Assembly: GCA_031254445.1 (NCBI GenBank)
Contig: JAIRUL010000243.1
Location: forward strand, 1-12,220
DNA: 12,220 nt
From: Chitinispirillales bacterium
Lineage (GTDB): Bacteria > Fibrobacterota > Chitinivibrionia > Chitinivibrionales > Chitinispirillaceae
Direction: 5' to 3'
Shown here: piece after piece, positions 1-6,267 of the stretch
Numbering within the stretch: position 1 is the stretch's first letter
How the letters are laid out: every line of letters begins with the position of its first letter
The notes under the pieces: generated by a model
The model's input: only the letters and a program-made list of their open reading frames with translations
Told to the model about the DNA's origin: nothing
The model's database searches: none
Program-made: the position numbers and the translations under genes

Positions 1-248
1 TCGGCCTGCCTATAGCACTGGATCTCGAAGATGGCTATCTCGCCGCCGTCTATTTTGGCTTTGAGGTCTACGCGGTTGACCTTGGCTTCGTCGTCGTCTT
101 TGTTGCTCTCGCTCTCCAAAAGGTCGAACACGGTGACTTTGCGCTCCATAAGCTCGCTCAAAAATCCGCTGAGGATGCCGAAGTTCGCCTTGTCGCGCAG
201 TATGTACTTTATCGCGTAGTCGAATGAAATTATAGTCCGGTCGCTCAC
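1..248 (-). CDS. Rpn family recombination-promoting nuclease / PD-(D/E)XK transposase-like protein (N-terminal part)
   Basis: Reading the minus strand from a GTG at 248 gives 82 residues with no stop before the window edge. The sequence shows the typical start of the Rpn/PDDEXK_2 family: KYILRDKANFGILSGFL at residues 14-30, FDLLESESNK at 41-50, then RVDL (D61) and FEIQ (E75, Q77), which match the D...E-x-Q nuclease core of these proteins. The start is supported by an AAGGAG Shine-Dalgarno at about 257-262, 8 nt upstream of this GTG; another in-frame GTG 6 nt earlier sits too close to it. Family members are known as RecA-independent recombination-promoting DNA endonucleases and are often annotated as putative transposases, commonly in many copies per genome. 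The C-terminal part lies outside the window, so whether the gene is intact cannot be judged. Family call is confident; cellular role is inferred from the family. Confidence 0.8.
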   Translation of the reverse strand, partial: MSDRTIISFDYAIKYILRDKANFGILSGFLSELMERKVTVFDLLESESNKDDDEAKVNRVDLKAKIDGGEIAIFEIQCYRQA

Positions 249-319
249 CTGCACAGCTCCTTTTTTAATAAAAATGAATATAATAAATGTTCAACCACCG
301 GCTGGGGTTTTATCTTGTA

Positions 320-341
320 GCGGCCTAATCTTTTAGGCCGC
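320..341. other. Perfect hairpin, 9-bp stem with 4-nt loop, between nuclease and dacB
   Basis: GCGGCCTAA (320-328) and TTAGGCCGC (333-341) pair perfectly around a TCTT loop. On the plus strand a run of T follows at 354-361, preceded by GCCGC (348-352), which can also pair with GCGGC (320-324) to give a larger alternative stem ending directly at the T run. That would make a plus-strand terminator, but no plus-strand gene is seen to its left. On the minus strand the hairpin lies about 70-90 nt upstream of the nuclease start, in its leader. It could be a terminator for a small transcript, a leader structure or a remnant of a mobile-element end; the sequence does not decide between these. Confidence 0.5.
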
Positions 342-400
342 CCGCAAGCCGCCTTTTTTTTGCATCCCCGCACACCATGATATATTTTTAATATGTGTCG

Positions 401-429
401 TTGTATCCGAATACGCATGATTGTATCCG
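401..429. repeat. Direct repeat TTGTATCCG x2, 20 bp apart, upstream of dacB
   Basis: TTGTATCCG occurs at 401-409 and again at 421-429, start to start 20 bp (about two helical turns), 63-91 bp upstream of the dacB start. ATACGCA is also repeated at 411-417 and 443-449. The spacing suits a pair of sites for a regulator on one DNA face, but no clear -35/-10 pair is visible around them and chance cannot be excluded. Confidence 0.3.
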
Positions 430-491
430 GCCAAACGTGTAGATACGCAACGGCACGGTAACCGACAATTCAACAGCAAAGAGCCGAGACG

Positions 492-2318
492 ATGAGAATC
501 AATGCGCTGCTTAGGTTAGCGATAGCAATGGCGGCAGCGGCGGCGACGCTGCCCGCCGCCGACCCTCCGCCCGCGGCGACCGCAACGATAACCGTATCGC
601 CGCTGCCGTCGACGCCCGCGCCGTCAACGCAGGCTCCGGCGCCAACTCCGGCGCCGCCCGCGGCTGCGCCGCTTTCGCCCACATTCGCGCCAACCGCGGC
701 GCCAACGCAAGCGCCGGCGCCGGTACAAACGCTGCCCGCGCAGCTACCGCCGCCTACGCCCGCGCCGTCAACGCAAACGCAGCCGCCCGTACCAACGCAG
801 CCATCGACCCCCAAATCTGCCCAAAGGCCGCTGCCGGCCCAAGCCCAGGCGCCGGCAGCGGCGCCGGCCCCCAAAACGGCGATCCCGTCGTCGCAAATAC
901 AGACCGCCCTCGAGGCGCTCATAAAGACCCGCAAGTACAGCCCCGACGGCCTCGGCGTGGTCGTTAAGGATCTCTCCACCGGAGCGGTCGTCGCCGCGGT
1001 AAACCCAGACGCGCCCATGAACCCAGCCTCCGTGCAGAAGCTCATCACCGGCGCGGCGGCTTTCGAGATGCTCGGCCCAAGCTACGCTTTCGCCACCCGC
1101 GTCTACACCGACGGCGAGTTTTTGGCCGACTCCGGCATCATAACCGGCAACCTCTACATAAGGGGAACCGGCGAGCCGGGGATCAACGCCGAGAAGATGT
1201 GGCTTTTAGCCCAGCACCTGCGCCACCGCGGCGTGAAGAAGATCGCCGGCGACATCGTCATAGACAACTACTTCTTCGACGACGCCGGCCTCGGCCCCGG
1301 CTTCTCCGAGGACGAGAGCCGCTCCTACCAGTCGCTAATCAGCGCGCTGCCGGTAAACTACAGCTCGTTCGCCATCCACCACCGCCCGGGCGAGAAAGCC
1401 GGTTCGCCCGTCGCCGTGGACATCTTCCCCAAGGTCGACGGCGTGAAACTCAACGTGAGCGCGACGACGGTCGAGGGGGCGAAAGGCCGCATAGACGTCA
1501 CGACGGCGCTGCAAAACGGCGTCACGGTAGTGAACGTGCGCGGGACGATGAACGTAAACGACCCGCCGGCCTACACCTACCGCCGGATGTGGCAGACGTG
1601 GGAGTCTTTCGGCGGCGCGTTCCGCGCGCAGTGCGCCGACAACGGCATCAAGGTGGCGGGGAAAACCGTGCGCCAGAGGGTGCCCGACACGCTCGTAGCC
1701 AAGGGCGCGTTCTACACCTACGGCGGCGAGCCGGTCGCGGAGTTTGTCAAGCACATGTTCAAGTGGTCGAGCAACTTCATCTCCGAAATGCTCTTCAAGA
1801 CAATGGGCGCGCTCAGGGTCGACGAGCCCGGCTCGTGGTCGAAAGGCGCCGCCGCGGTCACCGCATGGTGGCAGACGCGCGGCCTGCCCGGGAAGCCGCA
1901 GATAATAAACGGTTCCGGCATGGGCGGCGAAAAAACATCGCTCGGCACGCCGGACTCCGCCGTAACGCCCTCAAAGAACGAAAACCGCGTAAGCCCCGCG
2001 CAGATAGTCGAGCTTTTGACCTACGTCCACAAACAAAAAAGCTACTACCCCGACTACGTAGCCGCCCTATCGTCCGCCGGCATAGACGGCACCCTCCGCA
2101 CGCGCTTCCAGCGGTCGAAGCTAAAAGGGATAGTGCGCGCGAAGACCGGAACGCTCAACTCGGTGAAGGTCAGCACGCTGGCCGGATATATGTTTATAGA
2201 CGACAAAACCTACGCGTTCGCTGTTTTCTGCAAAAACGTGGGGCCGAACCAGTACGACAACTGGATAATGCAAGAACAAATATTAGAGCTCTTCGCGAAG
2301 CCGTCGGAGTGGAAGTAG
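492..2318 (+). CDS. dacB: D-alanyl-D-alanine carboxypeptidase/endopeptidase, PBP4 type (peptidase family S13)
   Basis: A 608-residue exported penicillin-binding protein of the PBP4/DacB type. The family removes the terminal D-Ala from muropeptides and cuts D-Ala-mDAP cross-links in the periplasm, so it works in peptidoglycan remodelling. All three active-site motifs are present: SVQK at 180-183 (nucleophile S180), SSN at 426-428 and KTG at 551-553. Residues 1-21 form a signal peptide (MRINALLRLAIAMAAAAATL). Residues 22-130 are a low-complexity Pro/Ala/Thr/Gln linker, so the protein is longer than the usual 450-500 residues of the family. The segment normally reading GSGLSR followed by NRVS is expanded here (GSGMGGEKTS ... 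NENRVS, 474-500). The start at ATG 492 gives the signal peptide and has a weak AAAGAG 8 nt upstream. Transcribed alone and convergent with the next gene. Family call is near certain; dispensability and exact activity are inferred. Confidence 0.95.
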   Translation: MRINALLRLAIAMAAAAATLPAADPPPAATATITVSPLPSTPAPSTQAPAPTPAPPAAAPLSPTFAPTAAPTQAPAPVQTLPAQLPPPTPAPSTQTQPPVPTQPSTPKSAQRPLPAQAQAPAAAPAPKTAIPSSQIQTALEALIKTRKYSPDGLGVVVKDLSTGAVVAAVNPDAPMNPASVQKLITGAAAFEMLGPSYAFATRVYTDGEFLADSGIITGNLYIRGTGEPGINAEKMWLLAQHLRHRGVKKIAGDIVIDNYFFDDAGLGPGFSEDESRSYQSLISALPVNYSSFAIHHRPGEKAGSPVAVDIFPKVDGVKLNVSATTVEGAKGRIDVTTALQNGVTVVNVRGTMNVNDPPAYTYRRMWQTWESFGGAFRAQCADNGIKVAGKTVRQRVPDTLVAKGAFYTYGGEPVAEFVKHMFKWSSNFISEMLFKTMGALRVDEPGSWSKGAAAVTAWWQTRGLPGKPQIINGSGMGGEKTSLGTPDSAVTPSKNENRVSPAQIVELLTYVHKQKSYYPDYVAALSSAGIDGTLRTRFQRSKLKGIVRAKTGTLNSVKVSTLAGYMFIDDKTYAFAVFCKNVGPNQYDNWIMQEQILELFAKPSEWK

Positions 2319-2352
2319 GGGTTAAAGCCTTTAAATTCTTTAAAGTCGAAAG

Positions 2353-2398
2353 ATAAAAGTTAAGGCCTTTTAAATCTTTAAATGGCCTTAACTTTTAT
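2353..2398. terminator. Bidirectional terminator between convergent genes
   Basis: A perfect 15-bp inverted repeat (ATAAAAGTTAAGGCC at 2353-2367, GGCCTTAACTTTTAT at 2384-2398) flanks a 16-nt loop that itself contains TTTAAA twice and can fold further. Each arm ends in a T-rich run on its outgoing strand, so it can stop transcription of dacB and of the minus-strand gene that ends at 2395; it overlaps that gene's TAA. A second small hairpin, CTTTAAA/TTTAAAG around TTC (2329-2345), lies between it and the dacB stop. Confidence 0.8.
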
Positions 2399-4179
2399 AC
2401 CTCCCAATCGCCACTGATTGGCGGCGCAATGCGTTTCTTGGTTTCAAATAAAAACTCTTTCTTCCCGCACGTCAACTTAACATCCTTTCCGCTAATGTCA
2501 ATCGCCACATCGCCAGCGCCTCCCACGCCTCCGCCGTCATCGTCGTTCGATTTTTTATTGATATAGATAGACCCTAAGGCTATGGCTTTCTCTACCCCGT
2601 CCCCGCGACCAAAGTTCCAAACCTCGTCCGGCTGCGCTACGCGGTACGCTTCATCGTAGATTGATTCGCTAGCAAACGCCGGCGACGTCAAATGTTTATA
2701 CGCCTCGTCCGCCGTCATTTTGGCCGCCCCTTTCAAGCATACCGGGTTTCTCTCCGCCGCCGCTTTCAAAAACGGCTTCCATGGCGACGACGACAAGTCG
2801 CGAAAAGCCATGAACGCTAGGTCTGCCGTCTCGTTGCCCTTTCGCTGCCCCCGCAGCGCCTCTATGGCATCCTCCGCGCTTTTCACGCCGTCAAGCGATA
2901 TAGGCGGCGCTACCGTCTTCGCTCCGTCCCCAGACCCGGCCCAGTCCTTGTCGTCGCTTGGCATCATCGGCACGGTGTTGCAAAACTTTACCATCTCGTT
3001 GACAATATGGGAGGCGCTGACTGGGCCGTCCGACAACTTAGCTTTCAGCATTTCCATGTCGTTGGCGTTGTCTATGTCTATCCTATTCCCGCCGAAGAAC
3101 GCTTCTAGCTTCCCTAGGTCAAACCTACTAGGCCTCGGGCCGGTGTAGAACTCGTCGTCTTCTATCTCGCGCAAAAGATTTTCCTGCGTCGCGTCCCCTA
3201 CGCGCAGTTTGCTTGAGTGTTCGTAGCTGTAGACCTTTTCGGCGCCTATGTAGAGCGTCTTGCCGTGCCGCGCGTGGGATATTTGGAAGTGGTGTTGCAG
3301 GCCGCTCTTGTGGCGCAGGAAGTTTGCGAGGATTTCGTAGGTGATGCCGGTCGACAGGAATTTTGTCAGCTTGTGTTTAATCGCGTTGTAGCGGTTTTTG
3401 TCTATGGTCGCGGCGGGGTACAGGGTGTGGATGTATCCGGTGTTGTGCGTGACGATGGTCACTGTCTCGTTTTCGAGCGCGCGCCTCGCCTTGGCGGAGA
3501 GTTCCGTGCCGTTGTACCACATGTTTTTCGTGACGATGCGGCGGTTGTTCGTGAGCACCCCCTCGCCGATGTCCAAGAAGTTTTGGGAGTGGAGCGGCGT
3601 GGCGAGCATGAAGATTTTGTCGAGCGGAATGCCGGCCACGGCGAAAGCCGCCGACGCGTAGAGGGCGGCTAAAGATACGCACTCCCCCGCCCCCTCAGTA
3701 TACCCCTCTTTGAAGCGGAACGCCTCCATCGCCTCGAGCGTCTCCGTTTTCCAGTAGGGGACGATGTTGGAGGTGTACTTGTCGAGCCCGAAGTGGCGCC
3801 TAATGTCGATGTCGAAGTAGTACTTGTCGCCCTCGTACCCAAAAAGCGCGTTGCTTTTTGAGAGGACGCCGGGGTTTATGAACTCGGCGAAGCGCGCGAT
3901 CTCCCGCTCTTTGGTCGTGAGCCCCCACGTGTCTAAGTCCAAGTTGAATGAGAAGTGGTCCATGATATACTGCTTGAGCCTCTGAACGCGTTTCATCTCG
4001 CCCTGCGCGTGAGCCTTGGCGAACCACGGGTCGCGCTTCCACCTCCATAGCCTGCCGGACATGATGTTCGCGAGGACGAGCGAGTACATGAGCTGCGGGA
4101 AGATGAAAACCTCCATATCCGACAGCGTGACGGCGGAGGAGTATTTTTCAATGGAACCGGGGGTAAGGCTATTGTACAC
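2395..4179 (-). CDS. Unknown cytoplasmic protein with a transglutaminase-like Cys-His pattern
   Basis: A 594-residue protein not recognised as a named family. It lacks a signal peptide and clear membrane segments. The central part contains GAGECVSLAALYASA (163-177, C167), then MLATPLHSQNFLDI (191-204, H197), then GVLTNNRRIVT (207-217). This order (Cys at the start of a small-residue helix preceded by Gly, His about 30 residues on, then a polar residue in a strand) resembles the transglutaminase-like cysteine-protease fold, although the expected third-position Asp appears to be Asn211/Asn212 or is not identifiable. The N-terminal 100 residues are aromatic- and Arg/Lys-rich; residues 340-594 are acidic and show no recognisable motif, and a Gly/Asp loop (NDDDGGGVGGAGD) lies at 545-557. 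The start is GTG at 4179 with AAGG 10 nt upstream; an in-frame TAA lies just before, and ATG at codon 22 is an alternative. It has backbone-like GC content, unlike the AT-rich genes upstream on the same strand. Reality of the gene is confident; the fold is a hypothesis. Confidence 0.7.
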   Translation of the reverse strand: MYNSLTPGSIEKYSSAVTLSDMEVFIFPQLMYSLVLANIMSGRLWRWKRDPWFAKAHAQGEMKRVQRLKQYIMDHFSFNLDLDTWGLTTKEREIARFAEFINPGVLSKSNALFGYEGDKYYFDIDIRRHFGLDKYTSNIVPYWKTETLEAMEAFRFKEGYTEGAGECVSLAALYASAAFAVAGIPLDKIFMLATPLHSQNFLDIGEGVLTNNRRIVTKNMWYNGTELSAKARRALENETVTIVTHNTGYIHTLYPAATIDKNRYNAIKHKLTKFLSTGITYEILANFLRHKSGLQHHFQISHARHGKTLYIGAEKVYSYEHSSKLRVGDATQENLLREIEDDEFYTGPRPSRFDLGKLEAFFGGNRIDIDNANDMEMLKAKLSDGPVSASHIVNEMVKFCNTVPMMPSDDKDWAGSGDGAKTVAPPISLDGVKSAEDAIEALRGQRKGNETADLAFMAFRDLSSSPWKPFLKAAAERNPVCLKGAAKMTADEAYKHLTSPAFASESIYDEAYRVAQPDEVWNFGRGDGVEKAIALGSIYINKKSNDDDGGGVGGAGDVAIDISGKDVKLTCGKKEFLFETKKRIAPPISGDWEV

Positions 4180-4277
4180 GAGCGGGCTGCCTTGTTATTT
4201 TTTTTGTGGTACGTATATTTCAGTTTTGTAACAACAATGGCTCATTTAACGGATATTAAAACTGCCGCTTATACTTA

Positions 4278-4748
4278 TCAACACGTATGTCTGAGACGTA
4301 CAATATTTATTTTAGTCAACAATTTCTTATTTTTGGAGCTTGAGTATATTTTGGGAGTTTTTCCGTCGGAATAAAAATCTTGTCTTTTGATGTATGGTAT
4401 CGCCCTTGTTTCGCGGGTGCCAACTAATTTACAGCCAGAAATGTTTAAGATGGCAACAATATGTTCATCATTGAAAGCGGTGTCAGCACATATGTTTTTT
4501 AGTCGCACTGCATCGCGATCTATTAGGTTAGTATCGATTTCAATCAATTTTCCAGCATCCTTTAATTTACGCATTATTTTAAGGTAGTTCGTCATTTTAC
4601 TTAATTCCTTTTTATATTTTGTTCCTCCAAAAACAAAGCTTGCGCCATTGCATTTATTTACCCAATCCAATACCGGCTTAAAATCCTGATGCTCGCTATT
4701 TTGGGAATTAAACAGCGATGAAATTACATTGGCGTCGAGTACGATCAT
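4278..4748 (-). CDS. PIN-domain protein, putative RNase partner of the upstream ATPase
   Basis: A 156-residue protein beginning MIVLDANVISSLF, the classic first strand of a PIN domain with D5. The other expected acidic residues are E49 (KYKKELSK) and D94 (FNDEHIVAIL, the usual D-x-x-I-x-A motif). The last strand, LVGTRET (108-114), stands where many PIN proteins have T-x-D; here Glu113 or none replaces the Asp. PIN domains are Mg/Mn-dependent nucleases, most often RNases, including VapC toxins. Length fits a single PIN domain with a short basic C-terminal tail (SSSKNKKLLTK). ATG 4748 overlaps the ATPase stop as ATGA, with AGGG 8 nt upstream, so translation is probably coupled. There is no VapB-like antitoxin gene beside it. 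No hairpin terminator is visible in the 98 nt before the next minus-strand gene. PIN call is confident; RNase activity and the defence or toxin role are inferred. Confidence 0.8.
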   Translation of the reverse strand: MIVLDANVISSLFNSQNSEHQDFKPVLDWVNKCNGASFVFGGTKYKKELSKMTNYLKIMRKLKDAGKLIEIDTNLIDRDAVRLKNICADTAFNDEHIVAILNISGCKLVGTRETRAIPYIKRQDFYSDGKTPKIYSSSKNKKLLTKINIVRLRHTC

Positions 4749-5986
4749 GGTTGTAACCCTAAATTTTCTAATTCTTCTTTAATAAAAAATTCTCTAAATT
4801 CAGGTGGTTGATTCGCATCATAATTTCCATTCTTGTCAATATTAATTGTAAATACTTTATTTATCCCATTTTTTCGTAAAAAAAATAGCACGTGAACAGA
4901 CGCTTTCTGGCGTGATTTTCTCTGTTTTTGTTTAAACCTATCAATTATATAATCGCTGTGAGTTTCTACAATGAGTTTTTTCCCTTTTTCCATGATAGAT
5001 AAATCAAAAAAAGCATCCCCCAAAGCAGCTTGCGCTTTGGGATGCAGATGAACTTCCGGCTGTTGAATGGCTATAACGTTATTACCTTGTGTATATAATG
5101 CATATAGGATCGGAAGTACCTGAGAGACACCATAGCCGATATTAACGATATTTATCGGCTTCTTATTTAGAACAAAATTCATTCTAAACGGCGCGTCACT
5201 AGATAATGAATCATAATCCTTTATGTTTATTCTTTTAAACAACCCGCTTTGATTTCCAAACATATTTATGTTTTCAGAAAAATCGATATTGGCTTTCAAA
5301 ATCTGCCTAATGGCATACGGGATATGGTCTCCTTCCGGGTTTTTCACAATACCTGCTTCATCGTATGTTTTTCTAGGCTTACTTCTTATCGGAGCAATTG
5401 GCGTAATAGGCTTGGTTGGCAATCTTCCCAAGAAACGATCTTTTTTATCACAATTTACTGATTCACAAAAAGATAGCCATAGCGCAGGAGCACTAATACC
5501 ATTTGCGAACGCTGGCATATGCATGGTCTCTAGCATATCTATATCGTTCTCAGAAAGAAGCTCTAACATATTAAACGACATTTTTCTATTTTTAACGATT
5601 TTAAATTTTACTTGTTTTTCTTTACAATAAAAAGTGCATATACCCCCCTTGATTCCTATAATCCCGGACGAAATAATCGGGCTTCCGTTAAAATTCGTAA
5701 ATTTAAACAAAAACGATGTACCGTTACTATCATCACAAATATAACCTATTTGAAAATGGCTCTTGTCTCTAGCCTCAGCTGAGACTAGATCCTCAAAAGA
5801 ATACACCTGATCGTCTCCGGAATGAAAATCGAGATTAAACCAAAATCTTGGCGATGATATGGAATTTAGCACCATCAAAACAGAGCTTTTCCCCGAACTG
5901 TTTTCGCCAACTAGGAAATTCACATTGCGGATATCGATCAATTGTTCGGAAAAACCCCGAAAATTATCCAAGTAAAGCTGTTCCAT
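4745..5986 (-). CDS. AAA/ABC-type ATPase (OLD-like, AAA_15/AAA_21/DUF3696-like) paired with a PIN nuclease
   Basis: A 413-residue soluble ATPase. Residues 1-20 (MEQLYLDNFRGFSE) are the N-terminal strand typical of RecF/OLD-like ATPases. Walker A is GENSSGKSS (27-35), the signature-like region is NIGYGVSQVLPIL (282-294), Walker B is VIAIQQPEVHLHP (304-316) and the switch histidine is in VETHSDYIIDRF (340-351). The end (PPEFREFFIKEELENLG) resembles the tail of DUF3696-type ATPases. There is no TOPRIM nuclease domain as in OLD or GajA, so the nuclease function probably lies in the PIN protein encoded next. I chose ATG 5986 because AGAAGGG ends 7 nt before it; an in-frame TTG two codons earlier would sit against that site. 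The gene is AT-rich, has its own promoter, and overlaps the PIN gene by 4 nt. ATPase call is near certain; subfamily is moderate; a sensor/defence role is inferred by analogy with ATPase-nuclease pairs such as Septu (PtuAB) and PARIS (AriAB). Confidence 0.9.
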   Translation of the reverse strand: MEQLYLDNFRGFSEQLIDIRNVNFLVGENSSGKSSVLMVLNSISSPRFWFNLDFHSGDDQVYSFEDLVSAEARDKSHFQIGYICDDSNGTSFLFKFTNFNGSPIISSGIIGIKGGICTFYCKEKQVKFKIVKNRKMSFNMLELLSENDIDMLETMHMPAFANGISAPALWLSFCESVNCDKKDRFLGRLPTKPITPIAPIRSKPRKTYDEAGIVKNPEGDHIPYAIRQILKANIDFSENINMFGNQSGLFKRINIKDYDSLSSDAPFRMNFVLNKKPINIVNIGYGVSQVLPILYALYTQGNNVIAIQQPEVHLHPKAQAALGDAFFDLSIMEKGKKLIVETHSDYIIDRFKQKQRKSRQKASVHVLFFLRKNGINKVFTINIDKNGNYDANQPPEFREFFIKEELENLGLQP

Positions 5987-5993
5987 AATCAAG

Positions 5994-6000
5994 CCCTTCT
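5994..6000 (-). promoter_or_regulatory. Ribosome binding site that fixes the ATPase start
   Basis: AGAAGGG on the minus strand ends 7 nt before ATG 5986 and only 1 nt before the alternative TTG at 5992, so the ATG two codons inside is the better start. Confidence 0.7.
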
Positions 6001-6040
6001 TCTACGCCAAAACCATATAATACCGTTTTTGTAAAATAAT

Positions 6041-6069
6041 AAAATAATTGATTGTGCACAATATGTCAA
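6041..6069 (-). promoter_or_regulatory. Sigma70-like promoter of the ATPase-PIN unit
   Basis: On the minus strand a consensus -35 TTGACA (6069-6064) is followed after exactly 17 nt by a -10 TATTTT (6046-6041, 4 of 6 to consensus). Initiation near 6034 would give a leader of about 48 nt to ATG 5986. The region is AT-rich, so -10-like hexamers are frequent, but the perfect -35 with ideal spacing is good support. Confidence 0.65.
6051..6062. promoter_or_regulatory. Perfect 12-bp palindrome in the promoter spacer, candidate operator
   Basis: ATTGTGCACAAT is identical to its reverse complement and lies wholly inside the 17-nt spacer between the -35 and -10 of the ATPase-PIN promoter. A dimeric repressor here would block RNA polymerase. 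No regulator gene is encoded in the AT-rich segment, so any binding protein is either the ATPase/PIN complex itself or encoded elsewhere. Confidence 0.5.
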
Positions 6070-6190
6070 TAGTTTTATAAAAATTTTCGGGGTACGGTGA
6101 TTGTTTAAAATTATGAACGCCTCTATATTATATCGCTTATGGATTTATACCCCCATTGGTCGAAAGCATCGGGCGAGGCGCACAAACTGT

Positions 6191-6218
6191 AAATAAAAGG
6201 GCGGGGGCAAGCCCCGCC
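6191..6218 (-). terminator. Rho-independent terminator of the xylanase gene
   Basis: Downstream of the xylanase stop, on the minus strand, GGCGGGG (6218-6212) pairs with CCCCGCC (6206-6200) across a 5-nt loop and is followed by a T-rich run (6198-6191). It separates the xylan operon from the ATPase promoter. Confidence 0.85.
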
Positions 6219-6267
6219 TCCACCGATTGGCATTCGGAATAATTCAACATCATCCACCGACCCGCCG

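Larger units (their letters stand above)
4195..6150. other. AT-rich segment, probably horizontally acquired
   Basis: Composition drops abruptly between the unknown 594-residue gene and the xylanase operon. By hand count 5581-5640 has 10 G/C of 60, against 39 of 60 at 1261-1320 in dacB and 45 of 60 at 7321-7380. The segment exactly encloses the PIN and ATPase genes plus their promoter. No integrase, transposase, tRNA, flanking direct repeat or terminal inverted repeat was found at either edge, so the mode of entry is unknown. Edges are approximate, judged by eye. Confidence 0.6.

Noticed and set aside
470..1048. Open frame of 192 codons on the minus strand, Gly/Ala/Val-rich
   Set aside because: It is the antisense of the Pro/Ala-rich linker of dacB; the GC-rich repeats keep the opposite frame open. 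No recognisable domain and no start signal.
1199..2356. Long plus-strand frame of 385 codons inside dacB
   Set aside because: Overlaps dacB in another frame and encodes an Arg-rich sequence typical of a shifted GC-rich gene; dacB itself has all three active-site motifs.
4278..4748. Classical VapBC toxin-antitoxin pair
   Set aside because: The PIN protein is VapC-like in its core, but the coupled partner is a 413-residue ATPase and no small antitoxin gene with a DNA-binding fold is present.
4745..5986. OLD-family nuclease or Gabija GajA
   Set aside because: The ATPase half fits, but there is no C-terminal TOPRIM nuclease domain and no UvrD-like helicase gene beside it.
4195..6150. Insertion sequence or prophage carrying the ATPase-PIN unit
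   Set aside because: No transposase, integrase or phage gene inside, and no terminal inverted or direct repeats found at the edges; only the composition is foreign.
6139..6192. Seventeen-codon plus-strand frame MDLYPHWSKASGEAHKL
   Set aside because: No Shine-Dalgarno, no recognised homologue and very short. It might be a remnant of a gene cut by insertion of the AT-rich segment, but this cannot be supported from the sequence.
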